Part shown: positions 25,053 to 32,378 of the stretch, piece after piece
Position numbering within the stretch: the stretch's first letter is position 1
Layout: each line of letters opens with the position of its first letter
Assembly (NCBI GenBank): GCA_937952305.1
Contig: CALFZO010000056.1
Span: forward strand, 1 to 62,570
Length of the DNA stretch: 62,570 nucleotides
Source: an uncultured Anaerolineales bacterium
Lineage (GTDB): Bacteria; Chloroflexota; Anaerolineae; Anaerolineales; UBA6663
Reading direction: 5' to 3'
The notes under the pieces: model-generated
The model's input: only the letters and a program-made list of their open reading frames with translations
What the model was told of the DNA's origin: nothing
The model's database searches: none
Position numbers and translations under genes: made by a program

Positions 25053-25988
25053 TCAGTGCGGATGCGCGCCGGCGCCGAAGGCGTGCTCGTACGCCAGGCT
25101 CAGCCAGTAACCCCAGTCGTCCAGCGCCACCGGGGTGCCCGGCCTCACTGGCCGGGCGCCGGCCCCGTCGCCCTGGAGGGCCTGCTTGAGGAAGGCCGTC
25201 ACTTCGGCCCAGGCCTGCCCCTGGGCGCCGCCGGCCTGGATCCCGGCCACGCTGCTGACAAAGGCGTGCGGCTGGCCGTCGTAGACGCTGACCTGGTGCG
25301 GCACCCCGGCGGCCTCCAGGCCGGCCTCAAAGGCGCGCACCTCGTCCAGCGGGATCGACGTATCCGCGCCGCCGAAGATCCCGAGCACCGGCCCGGACAG
25401 CGCCCGCAGGGCGTCCGCGTCGCCGGTCACCTGGCCATACAGGACTACGGTCGCGGCCAGTTGCGGCTGTTCCAGGCTGTACAACAGCGATGTGCGCCCG
25501 CCGAAGCAGAAACCCATGATCGCGATGCGGTCGGCCTGCACCTCCGGCTGGGCGGCCAGCCAGTTGAAGACGGCGTCCACATCGGCGTTGATCTGCGCGG
25601 CCGGTGTGCTGATCACTTGGTAGATCGCGCGCGGAATGAAGCCGGTGGTGCTGCCCCGGAACATGTCTGGGGCGACGACGAGATATCCCTCCTGCGCCAG
25701 CAGGTCAGCCTTGGCGGCGATATCCGCATTCAGGCCCCAGAACTCGTGGATCATGATCACGGCCGGGCGCGGCCCGGTTCCGGCCGGGCGCGGCCCGGTT
25801 CCGGCCGGCCGGGCCACGTAAGCGCGCACGTCCGGGCCACCCGCGCCAGGGATGACCGTGTTGGCCACCGCCTGCAGCCGGCCGGCCCCGCCCAGGCCGT
25901 CCACGGCGATGGCGCCGGCCAACAGGCCGACCAGCGCCGCCAGCGCCACGCCGATTATCACCGCGCCGCGTTTGATCATCCGACCCAT
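25053..25988 (-). CDS. Dienelactone hydrolase-family protein with N-terminal anchor
   Basis: A 311-aa protein with an N-terminal signal anchor (about 5-30, RGAVIIGVALAALVGLLAGA) and an alpha/beta hydrolase domain. MIHEFWGLNADI is the oxyanion and Glu region; the nucleophile is Cys in GFCFGG, as in dienelactone hydrolases, with GGADTSIP (Asp) and GQPHAF (His) completing the triad. The membrane anchor places it outside the cytoplasm, unlike classical enzymes. A 7-residue direct duplication (PAGTGPR) lies near residue 75. AGGAGG supports ATG 25988. Substrate unknown. Confidence 0.87.
   Translation of the reverse strand: MGRMIKRGAVIIGVALAALVGLLAGAIAVDGLGGAGRLQAVANTVIPGAGGPDVRAYVARPAGTGPRPAGTGPRPAVIMIHEFWGLNADIAAKADLLAQEGYLVVAPDMFRGSTTGFIPRAIYQVISTPAAQINADVDAVFNWLAAQPEVQADRIAIMGFCFGGRTSLLYSLEQPQLAATVVLYGQVTGDADALRALSGPVLGIFGGADTSIPLDEVRAFEAGLEAAGVPHQVSVYDGQPHAFVSSVAGIQAGGAQGQAWAEVTAFLKQALQGDGAGARPVRPGTPVALDDWGYWLSLAYEHAFGAGAHPH
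25761..25802. repeat. 21-bp tandem duplication inside the dienelactone hydrolase gene
   Basis: Two perfect copies of a 21-bp unit (25761-25781 and 25782-25802), followed by a partial third. It adds seven residues without breaking the frame, just before the conserved MIHEFWG motif. It looks like recent replication slippage and could also be an assembly artefact. Confidence 0.85.
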
Positions 25989-26117
25989 AGGCTTGCCTCC
26001 TGCCCAGCTGACTGAATGGCAAGAGCGTATCAAAACCAGGCCCGCCTGACCACCGCCGGTGAAACATGACCGGCCCTGGCGTGAGCGTTGTCATTAGGCC
26101 AGACCGCCCCGCCAGCC

Positions 26118-26123
26118 TATAAT
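26118..26123 (+). promoter_or_regulatory. -10 element of the sensor kinase gene
   Basis: A perfect TATAAT overlaps an in-frame ATG at 26122, which argues that translation instead begins at ATG 26152. The best -35 is weak (TTAGGC, 26094-26099, 18-bp spacer). Confidence 0.5.
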
Positions 26124-26151
26124 GACCAAGATCGTCCCACCCGGTGTCGGA

Positions 26152-27612
26152 ATGTCAACGCCTTATCTGGCTTTCGTCTTCTTCATCTACGGCCTGGCGT
26201 TCTTCATTATGGGCGTGGCTATCCTTCTGGAGGGCGGCCGCGGCTCAGATACGCGCCTACGCGTGGCCTTGCGCTGGCTCGCGATCTTCGGCTTCCTGCA
26301 CGGCACGCACGAATGGATCGAGATGTTCCAGGTGCTGGAACTGCTGCCGCTCCTGCCCGCGGCCGAGGCCATGCGGCTGGGGCTGCTGGCCATCTCATTC
26401 CTGGCGTTGTCCTGCTTCGGCGCCACCCTGCTGCCCACCAGCCCGCGCCTGCGCCGGCCGGAGCTGGCGCTGCCGTTGAGCCAGGTCGGGCTGTGGCTCG
26501 TGGGCCTGCTCCTGATCGGCCAGGCCTGGCCGGCCGCCACCGACTTCTGGCCGGCCGCCGAAGGCTGGACGCGTTACATCTTGGCAGTCCCGGCCGCCCT
26601 GTTGGCGTCCATCGGCCTCGTGGCGCAGCAATACGAGTTCCGCCAGGCGGGCCTGGTGCGCTTCGGGCAGGACAGCCTGTGGGCGGCGCTGGCCTTCGCC
26701 GTCTACGGGCTAGTGGGGCAGACGTTTACCCACGCCAGCTTGCTGCCGCCCACCGACGTCCTCAACCACGCTCTCTTCGAGCGCCTGTTTGGCTTTCCGA
26801 TCCAGCTGCTGCGCGCCGGCGCCGCCGGCATGGCGGCTGTGTTCGTCATCCGATTCCTGCGCGCCTTCGACGTGGAGATGCAGCGCCAGATCGCGGCCCT
26901 GCAGGCGGCCCGGGTGGAGGCGGCCGAGCGCCGCGAAGCCTGGCGCGGGGAGATGCTGCGGCGGGTGGTGGCGGCTCAGGAAGCGGAGCGGCAGCGCATC
27001 GCGCGCGAACTGCATGACGCCACCGGCCAGGCCCTGACTGCGCTGGGACTGGGTCTGCGGGCCGTGTCCACGGCCATGCGCACGGACCAGGACCGCGCCG
27101 CCACGGAGCTGCGCCAGCTGGAGAAGATGACGGCCGATTCGCTGGACGAACTGCGCCAGTTGATCGCCGATCTGCGCCCGTCGCACCTGGATGACCTCGG
27201 CCTGGCCTCTACGCTGCGTTGGTACGCCAAACAGGTGCAGGCGCGCACCGCCCTCGCCGTCCAGGTGGAGGTCCAGGGCGAGGAACGCGCGCTGGCACCG
27301 GCGGCCCGCATCGCGTTCTTCCGCGTTATCCAGGAAGCGCTCACCAACGTCGTCAAGCACAGCGGCGCCCAGGCCGCGCGCGTGCGCCTCAACTACGGCG
27401 CCGACGGGGTCAGCGTGGAGATCGAGGACGACGGCCGCGGCTTCGCTCAGAATGGCACGGCGGTGGACGCCCGGCCGGCCTGGGGCCTGCTGGGCATGGA
27501 AGAGCGCGCCGCCCTGCTGGGCGGCCACTTCCAGGTCCACTCCGCACCCGGCGCCGGCACCCGGGTGAGCGTCACCATCCCGTATCCCAACGCCGAGGAG
27601 ACCCCCGCGTGA
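26152..27612 (+). CDS. Sensor histidine kinase, NarL/DesK type (HisKA_3)
   Basis: A 486-aa membrane kinase. The N-terminal half has about seven hydrophobic helices with no recognised periplasmic domain, so it may sense within the membrane. After a coiled stretch (RQIAALQAARVEAAERREAW) comes the HisKA_3 dimer/phosphoacceptor motif RQRIARELHDATGQAL with His at about 288, then the ATPase blocks QEALTNVVKHSGA (N box), VEIEDDGRGF and WGLLGMEERAALLGG. The start at 26152 is used because the upstream ATG overlaps the -10. Its stop overlaps the regulator start (GTGA). Confidence 0.92.
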   Translation: MSTPYLAFVFFIYGLAFFIMGVAILLEGGRGSDTRLRVALRWLAIFGFLHGTHEWIEMFQVLELLPLLPAAEAMRLGLLAISFLALSCFGATLLPTSPRLRRPELALPLSQVGLWLVGLLLIGQAWPAATDFWPAAEGWTRYILAVPAALLASIGLVAQQYEFRQAGLVRFGQDSLWAALAFAVYGLVGQTFTHASLLPPTDVLNHALFERLFGFPIQLLRAGAAGMAAVFVIRFLRAFDVEMQRQIAALQAARVEAAERREAWRGEMLRRVVAAQEAERQRIARELHDATGQALTALGLGLRAVSTAMRTDQDRAATELRQLEKMTADSLDELRQLIADLRPSHLDDLGLASTLRWYAKQVQARTALAVQVEVQGEERALAPAARIAFFRVIQEALTNVVKHSGAQAARVRLNYGADGVSVEIEDDGRGFAQNGTAVDARPAWGLLGMEERAALLGGHFQVHSAPGAGTRVSVTIPYPNAEETPA

Positions 27613-28262
27613 CTATTCGCCTGATCCTGGTGGACGACCATGCCGTTGTGCGCTCCGGTCTGCGCATGCTGCTCGGGCAAGAGCCGGATCTGCAGATCGT
27701 GGGGGAGGCTGGCAGCGGTCGGGAGGCCCTCAAGCTCATCGGGACCGCGGCGCCGGACGTCGTGCTGATGGACATCGGCCTGCCGGACATGTCCGGCATC
27801 GCGGCCACTCAGGAGATCAAGCGCTCCTGGCCGAACGTGGCCGTGGTCGCGCTGACGATTCACGAGGACGAAGAGTACTTCTTTCAGATGTTGATGGCTG
27901 GCGCCAGCGGGTACGTGCCCAAACGGGCCGCGCCGGAGGAATTGCTCACGGCCGTCCGCACAGCGGCCACAGGCTCGGTCTACCTCTTCCCGTCTTTGGC
28001 CAAGCTCCTGGTTCACGATTATGTAGCCATGAGCCGCGAGGAGCGTGTTGCCGCCGGCGCCGCCGACGACCTGACCGAGCGCGAGCAGGAAGTGCTGGCC
28101 CACCTGGCCGAGGGCGCCACCAACCAGGTTATCGCCGATGCGCTCAGTATCAGCCCCAAGACGGTCGCCCGCCACCGCGAGAACCTGATGCGCAAGCTCA
28201 ACCTCCATTCCCGGACCGATCTGGTGAAATACGCCATCCGCAAGGGCCTCATCCGTCCATAA
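27609..28262 (+). CDS. NarL/LuxR-type response regulator
   Basis: A 217-aa DNA-binding response regulator partnered with the kinase directly upstream. Residues 1-120 form the receiver: LVDDHAVVRSGL (acidic pair), VVLMDIGLPDMSG with the phosphoacceptor Asp near 54, and KRAAPEEL with the conserved Lys. The C-terminus has the LuxR helix-turn-helix: LTEREQEVLAHLAEGATNQ, then ALSISPKTVARHRENLMRKL. GTG start overlapping the kinase stop by 4 bp. Target genes unknown; the gene cassette 160 bp downstream is one possibility. Confidence 0.94.
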   Translation: MTIRLILVDDHAVVRSGLRMLLGQEPDLQIVGEAGSGREALKLIGTAAPDVVLMDIGLPDMSGIAATQEIKRSWPNVAVVALTIHEDEEYFFQMLMAGASGYVPKRAAPEELLTAVRTAATGSVYLFPSLAKLLVHDYVAMSREERVAAGAADDLTEREQEVLAHLAEGATNQVIADALSISPKTVARHRENLMRKLNLHSRTDLVKYAIRKGLIRP

Positions 28263-28291
28263 CGCCCCGTCCCTCTGCGCCACCCGAATAA

Positions 28292-28298
28292 TAGAACA
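28292..28298. promoter_or_regulatory. Extra TAGAACA half-site
   Basis: A third copy of the TAGAACA half found in the palindrome at 28343-28362 lies upstream of the -35, within TAGAACAAGTTTTCG. It could be an additional operator contact. Confidence 0.4.
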
Positions 28299-28326
28299 AG
28301 TTTTCGTATTCTTTAAGGAATCCTCC

Positions 28327-28355
28327 TTGACTCTCAAACCTTTGTTCTATAACAT
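28327..28355 (+). promoter_or_regulatory. Promoter of the FtsK-like cassette
   Basis: TTGACT (28327-28332), 17 bp, TAACAT (28350-28355) in an unusually AT-rich 155-bp gap. The -10 lies in the centre of a palindrome, implying repression. Confidence 0.6.
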
Positions 28356-28362
28356 TAGAACA
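28343..28362. promoter_or_regulatory. Palindromic operator over the -10
   Basis: TGTTCTA (28343-28349), a 6-bp centre and TAGAACA (28356-28362) form a perfect 7-bp inverted repeat covering the -10 region. The binding protein is unknown; no regulator gene lies within the cassette. Confidence 0.65.
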
Positions 28363-28398
28363 TAATTTCCATTGCGCGATCATCCCAAAGTTAGCCTA

Positions 28399-28421
28399 CA
28401 TCGAACCCGACCTGTTCGATG
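28399..28421. promoter_or_regulatory. Palindrome overlapping the FtsK-like start codon
   Basis: CATCGAAC (28399-28406), 7-nt spacer, GTTCGATG (28414-28421): a perfect 8-bp inverted repeat whose right arm contains the ATG at 28419. As DNA it could be an operator; as RNA it would hide the start codon in a hairpin. Confidence 0.55.
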
Positions 28422-29474
28422 ATCGCTCAGCCGGCCCCAAGCTCAGAAGACTCGGTGCTAACTATGGATGCCTCTCTTTCCCGCGACTTTCTCAATTTCC
28501 AGTCCGACCGGATCGAGCGTGTCCTGGCCTCCCACCGGGTTTCGGCCCGGGTGCACGGCGGCACCGTCTCGCCGCGTTGGATTCGCTTTCACCTGACGCC
28601 GGCCCTGGGCGCGCGGATCGCCACGGTGCGCAATCTGTCGGAGGAACTGGCGCTGGCCCTGGGCGCGGCCGACGTGCGCGTGGCGCGCGAGGGCGAGTCG
28701 CTGGCGGTGGAGGTGCCGCGCCCGGACGCCGAGCCGGTGCGCCTGCTGCCTCTGCTCAAGAGCGTCGGCCACATCCCGCCGCTGACGGCGTGTCTGGGCC
28801 TGGCCGAGGATGGCCGGCCGCTGCTGGTGCGGCTGCCATCGCCGGACGTCGCGCACATCCTGGTGGCCGGCGCCACCGGCTCCGGCAAGACCGACCTGAT
28901 GCGCGCGATGCTGGTCTCGCTGGCTCTGCACAACCGCCAGTCTAAGCTGCAGATCGCGCTGATTGACCCGAAGGGCCGCGGCTTCGGCCCGCTGGCGGCG
29001 CTGCCGCACACCCTGGACGACGTGGCTTCTGACCCAGCCTCAGCGCGGGCTCTGCTGGACAAACTGGTGGCCGAGATGGAGCGGCGCGATCGCGAAAACG
29101 TCTCGTCGCCGCACATCGTCATCGCCGTGGATGAGCTGCACGACCTCTTGACGACCGGCGGCAAGGATGTGGAGATCGCGCTGGTGCGGTTGGCGCAGCG
29201 CGGGCGCGAGGCCGGCCTGCACCTAATGGCCGGCGTCCAAAAGCCGTCCGCGGCCGCCATCGGCGGGATGCTCAAAGCCAACTTTCCGGTGCGCCTGGTG
29301 GGCCGGGTGGGCAGCGCGGACGACGCCCGCGTTGCGGCGGGGCTGTCTGGCACGGGCGCCGAGAAACTCCTGGGACGCGGGGACTTCATTGCCGTGGCCT
29401 CCGGCCAGACGATCCGGTTCCAGGCGGCCTGGATCCCGGCCCGGGACTGGGACAGCATCGCCCTGCGCTACTGA
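28419..29474 (+). CDS. FtsK/SpoIIIE-like DNA translocase ATPase, soluble
   Basis: A 351-aa RecA-fold ATPase. Residues 40-125 resemble the alpha/beta part of FtsK (VRNLSEELALALG, then LLKSVGHIPPLTACLGLAEDG). Walker A GATGSGKT is at 151-158, the ALIDPKGRGFG block at 180-190, Walker B IVIAVDEL at 233-240, and LMAGVQKPSA follows. It lacks membrane helices and the DNA-orienting gamma domain, so it is not the cell-division FtsK (usually above 700 aa). Such truncated translocases occur in plasmids and integrative elements. A second ATG at 28464 could be the true start. Three small genes follow at close spacing. Confidence 0.85.
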   Translation: MIAQPAPSSEDSVLTMDASLSRDFLNFQSDRIERVLASHRVSARVHGGTVSPRWIRFHLTPALGARIATVRNLSEELALALGAADVRVAREGESLAVEVPRPDAEPVRLLPLLKSVGHIPPLTACLGLAEDGRPLLVRLPSPDVAHILVAGATGSGKTDLMRAMLVSLALHNRQSKLQIALIDPKGRGFGPLAALPHTLDDVASDPASARALLDKLVAEMERRDRENVSSPHIVIAVDELHDLLTTGGKDVEIALVRLAQRGREAGLHLMAGVQKPSAAAIGGMLKANFPVRLVGRVGSADDARVAAGLSGTGAEKLLGRGDFIAVASGQTIRFQAAWIPARDWDSIALRY

Positions 29475-29482
29475 GGGGCCGC

Positions 29483-29758
29483 ATGTCACCGGCCGCACTG
29501 GAGTTGGGGCTGTTGTGCCAGCCGGCTGGACCGCCCGCCAGCCTGGCCGAGGTGCTGGGGCGGGCCAGCGCGGCTTTCCGCCAGCGCTACGGTGAAGCGC
29601 CGACGGTCTGTTTCGTTCATCCGCGCACGCTGCCAGCGGGCCGGGAGGGCTTACCGCCCAGTCTGCGGCTCTTGACGACCCGCGCCGTGAAGATCGGTTG
29701 TTATTGGCTGGGCGCGAGTTTCGACCCAGCTCAGGCCAAGGAGGCCATCACCCCATGA
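29483..29758 (+). CDS. Hypothetical small protein of the FtsK-like cassette
   Basis: A 91-aa soluble protein, no family recognised. The first half is helical (PASLAEVLGRASAAFRQRYG), then a strand-like PTVCFVHPRTLP, and a C-terminal KIGCYWLGAS. Eight bp after the translocase stop with a GAGGGG ribosome site, and its stop overlaps the next start (ATGA), so it belongs to the same operon. The compact alpha-beta look might suit a nucleic-acid or protein adaptor, but that is a guess. Confidence 0.7.
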   Translation: MSPAALELGLLCQPAGPPASLAEVLGRASAAFRQRYGEAPTVCFVHPRTLPAGREGLPPSLRLLTTRAVKIGCYWLGASFDPAQAKEAITP

Positions 29759-30180
29759 AGACACGTTTTCTCTGGCTCCTGGTTGGGCTGGCCTTCGCGG
29801 TGACGTTGGCCATCATCATCGGTCAGCGGCTTTCGGCCGAGGCGATGGCGGTGATGGTGGGCGTGGTGGCCGGCGTGGCCGCCAGTATCCCCACCAGCCT
29901 GATCGTCGTCTGGTTCGCCACGCGCACCCTGGCGGCCACGCGGGCCGCCGCCGAGCCGCCGCTGCGGGCGCCGGCACCCGAGCCCCGCGTGGTGCTGATG
30001 GCGCCGCCCGCTCAGCCAGCCGCCGGCTATCAGAACTTCGCCGGTTATGCTGCGCCGATGACGTACCCGGCCATGCCGACCGCCCTGCCGAATGCGGCCC
30101 CCCGCCAGTTCAACGTGATCGGCGGCGCCGAGTTGGCCGGCGCCGAGGAGACGGCGGTGGAGGTGGTATGGCAACGCTGA
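29755..30180 (+). CDS. Small two-helix membrane protein of the cassette
   Basis: A 141-aa protein. Two hydrophobic helices at the N-terminus (about 4-22 and 31-55) are followed by a long cytoplasmic or outside tail rich in Ala/Pro with Tyr-Pro-Met motifs (AGYAAPMTYPAMPTALP), ending AEETAVEVVWQR. AAGGAGG precedes the ATG. The combination of an FtsK-like ATPase with a small membrane partner is reminiscent of actinobacterial tra/spd plasmid-transfer genes, but no sequence similarity is claimed. Confidence 0.72.
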   Translation: MKTRFLWLLVGLAFAVTLAIIIGQRLSAEAMAVMVGVVAGVAASIPTSLIVVWFATRTLAATRAAAEPPLRAPAPEPRVVLMAPPAQPAAGYQNFAGYAAPMTYPAMPTALPNAAPRQFNVIGGAELAGAEETAVEVVWQR

Positions 30181-30413
30181 GGCATGAACCGGTGGTGATG
30201 ACGGCCATCCAGAACGGCTTCTTTCCGCGCGTCTTCGAGTGGCGCGGCCGGCGCCACGACGTCCGCGCGGTGGAAGCGTGCCGCACGGAGCAGCGCCGCG
30301 GCCAAGTGCGCCGCCACGTGTTCCGGGTGCGCACCGACCGCGCGATTTTCGAACTGGCCCAGGACCTGGCGCGCAATCAATGGCGCATCGAACAGGTCTG
30401 GGGCGCGGAGTGA
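30168..30413 (+). CDS. Small DUF6504-like protein
   Basis: An 81-aa basic protein whose start overlaps the previous gene by 13 bp. FFPRVFEWRGRRHDVRAVEACRTEQ, read in parts, and RRHVFRVRTDRAIFELAQDLARNQW follow the layout of DUF6504 (short beta-rich proteins often beside DNA-repair genes), but the conserved Trp pair is missing, so the assignment is tentative. Last gene of the cassette. Confidence 0.6.
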   Translation: MATLRHEPVVMTAIQNGFFPRVFEWRGRRHDVRAVEACRTEQRRGQVRRHVFRVRTDRAIFELAQDLARNQWRIEQVWGAE

Positions 30414-30618
30414 GCGCGGCCCCTTATTTCTTGACGCCGTTTCTGGGAGAGCTATGCCGAAACTCCATCGTTGTCCACGGCCTTGTCGCAGCCGGCGCCG
30501 CCGCGGTGGCGGCCGCGCGCGCCCGGTCAGTCTGCGTTGAGGCCGCGTGAGCCGGGCTTCTCTGGCAACCCGGCGTCCCCGCTACTTCCCCGCCTGTTCC
30601 CCTCTTCATTCGCCCCAA
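30414..30618. other. Gene-free stretch after the FtsK-like cassette
   Basis: Two hundred bases with no convincing coding sequence. TTGACG (30432-30437) followed by TATGCC is a weak promoter-like pair pointing to the right. It ends at the large hairpin at 30619. A small RNA is conceivable but I see no specific support. Confidence 0.4.
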
Positions 30619-30655
30619 GACAGCGGGGCGCGCCTCGATTGCGCGCCCCGCTGTC
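30619..30655. terminator. Strong hairpin terminator between convergent units
   Basis: A perfect 15-bp stem (30619-30633 with 30641-30655) and 7-nt loop. The right flank on the plus strand reads GATTCTGTGTTT, so it can end the FtsK-like cassette, and it also lies just beyond holA on the minus strand. Confidence 0.75.
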
Positions 30656-30682
30656 GATTCTGTGTTTCGGGCGCGGGCCAGG

Positions 30683-31684
30683 TCAGAGCGTGAGCTCGGC
30701 CACGAGCGTGTCCAGCGCCACACTTGGCTCGGCCCGGCCGGTCTTCATGTCGATATCGCACTCCAGCAGCCGCCGGTAGATGTGTTCCAGCGCCGGCAGC
30801 GCCAGGTGTTGAGCCTGCGCGTAGAGCTTGCCGGCCGGGTAGGGGTGCAGGCCCAGGGCCTGGGCCACCTCGCGCTCGGTGCGCCGCGCCTCCACCAGCT
30901 CCCGCGCCTGGAGCAGCAGCCGGAATTGCCGCACGATCATGCTGAGCACGTACAGCGGCTCTTCCTTCTCCAGAAGCTGGTGCAGCTCGCGCTGGGCCAG
31001 CGCGCCCTGGCGCTGGCCGAGATGGTCCACAAAGTCGAAGATCCGGGCTTCGCTGGAGGCTGACGTCAGGGCCGCCACGTCGGCGACCTCGACCGGGCGG
31101 GTGAACGCCACGTAGGTGAGCAGCTTGACGATCTCCTGGCCGAGGGCGCGCGGATTGTCCTCGGCTTCGGCCAACGCCTGAGCGGCCGGACGCGAGAAGG
31201 TGCCGCCCTCCGCCTTGGCGCGCGCCAGGATCCACTTCACCAGCGCTTCACCCTGCGGCAGGTCGAACTTGCGCGTCAGCGCCCACGGCTGGCCGGCGGC
31301 CGCCTTCAGGACCACGTTCTTCTCGGGCAGTTCGCGCTTCTCCACCAGCACCAGCCAGGCCGTGTCCGGCTGCTCGGGCAGATAAGCCGCCAGTTCGGCC
31401 TGCGCCTCCTTGGCGCCCGCCCCCCGGCCGGAGTCGTCTTCGCCGTCCTCGCCGCGCGCCAGCAGCCGTGTCAGCCAGCCCTCCACGATGATCAGGCGCT
31501 GCGCGGCCAGGAACGGCATCGCCCCGCAGGCGGCCTGCACATCGTTCAGCGTGACCGTGCGTCCGTCGAAGACCGTGGTGTTGAGCGACGCCGTCGTCGG
31601 GTCGCCCATCTGCGTCTGAAGTTCGGCCACGAACTCGGCGCTGGCGAACTCGTCCAGGCCGTGCAGGAGGTAGAAACGCGGCAT
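30683..31684 (-). CDS. holA: DNA polymerase III subunit delta
   Basis: Clamp-loader subunit that opens the beta sliding clamp. The 333-aa protein shows the family's order: RFYLLHGLDEFASAEFV at the N-terminus, MPFLAAQRLIIVEG (about 56-69), a mid region with AWLVLVEKRELPEKN, and the C-terminal collar with FDFVDHLGQRQ and MIVRQFRLLLQARELV. Length is normal. ATG 31684 starts the fold directly. Eight bp downstream of the DUF6391 gene on the same strand, so co-transcribed. Confidence 0.92.
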   Translation of the reverse strand: MPRFYLLHGLDEFASAEFVAELQTQMGDPTTASLNTTVFDGRTVTLNDVQAACGAMPFLAAQRLIIVEGWLTRLLARGEDGEDDSGRGAGAKEAQAELAAYLPEQPDTAWLVLVEKRELPEKNVVLKAAAGQPWALTRKFDLPQGEALVKWILARAKAEGGTFSRPAAQALAEAEDNPRALGQEIVKLLTYVAFTRPVEVADVAALTSASSEARIFDFVDHLGQRQGALAQRELHQLLEKEEPLYVLSMIVRQFRLLLQARELVEARRTEREVAQALGLHPYPAGKLYAQAQHLALPALEHIYRRLLECDIDMKTGRAEPSVALDTLVAELTL

Positions 31685-31692
31685 CGCGCCTC

Positions 31693-32211
31693 TCAGCCGC
31701 GCGTGGTGACCACGTGGACGGTCAGGCCGCCCTGCGCCCGGCGCTCGACCGCCACGATCTCCAGCGCGCCCATGTCGCCGGAGGTGGTCACATCGCGCTG
31801 GATCGTCAGCCCAAGCGGCTGGGCCAGGATCAGGGCCACGGTCGCAAAGACAGCCACCAGCGGCAGGCGCTCCAGGCGGTCCCGCGAGTTGCGCGAGCCG
31901 ATGAAGCCCAGGAAGGCGGCCCCGGCCGCGGCCAGGCCGGCCGTCACGAAATTGGTGCCGCAATTGGGATGGACGGCTAAATGGTGCTCGCCGGCGCGCA
32001 TCCGCGCCAGGGCGGCGGCGGCGGCCTCGGCCACCGCCTCGGTGCTCACGTCGCCGTACAGATAGAAGCCGTTCGGCGTGGAGCGGCCGACCATACTCAA
32101 GCCGCGCTGTCTCTGCGAGAGCAGCGTGATGGTGGCGTGCTCCAGGCCGTGATTGCGCCGGGTGCGGTCGATGACGGGCAGGGCTAACAACGCGTTCAAC
32201 GGGTTTGGCAT
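31693..32211 (-). CDS. DUF6391-family protein
   Basis: A 172-aa protein. The NHGLEHATITLLSQR motif (about 20-34) and the HPNCGTNFVTAGLAA motif (about 80-95) are the signatures of DUF6391, an uncharacterised family with conserved His residues. Two hydrophobic helices (about 90-105 and 116-133) suggest membrane association. AGGAG precedes the ATG; a minus-strand TATAAT at 32254-32259 may be its -10. Upstream partner of holA. Confidence 0.8.
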   Translation of the reverse strand: MPNPLNALLALPVIDRTRRNHGLEHATITLLSQRQRGLSMVGRSTPNGFYLYGDVSTEAVAEAAAAALARMRAGEHHLAVHPNCGTNFVTAGLAAAGAAFLGFIGSRNSRDRLERLPLVAVFATVALILAQPLGLTIQRDVTTSGDMGALEIVAVERRAQGGLTVHVVTTRG

Positions 32212-32310
32212 ACCAACTCCTGGCCGGCGGCCGGCCGTGTGGGGACTGCGGGCATTATAGGGGCGAGACAGGCCGAACGCCAGATACCGCCGGCGCGGTG
32301 ACCGGAGCCG

Positions 32311-32357
32311 TTAAACAAAGCGTGACCCGCGCCGGGCCAAGCCTCAGCGCGGGTCAC
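32311..32357 (-). terminator. Terminator after the seven-helix membrane protein gene
   Basis: An 11-bp perfect stem (32322-32332 with 32347-32357, 14-nt loop), followed on the minus strand by GCTTTGTTTAA. It sits about 20 bp beyond the stop at 32379. Confidence 0.75.
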
Positions 32358-32378
32358 GGGTAGAGGGCGGCGGCGGCG

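Noticed and set aside
28399..28421. tRNA T-arm-like sequence (TCGAACCCGA)
   Set aside because: No acceptor or anticodon stem can be built around it; it is better explained as the palindrome over the FtsK-like start.
28419..29474. The cell-division FtsK protein
   Set aside because: At 351 aa without membrane helices or gamma domain it cannot be the division translocase.
30239..30550. A 103-codon plus-strand ORF after the FtsK-like cassette
   Set aside because: It overlaps the DUF6504-like gene in another frame, has a poly-Ala/Arg composition and no ribosome site.
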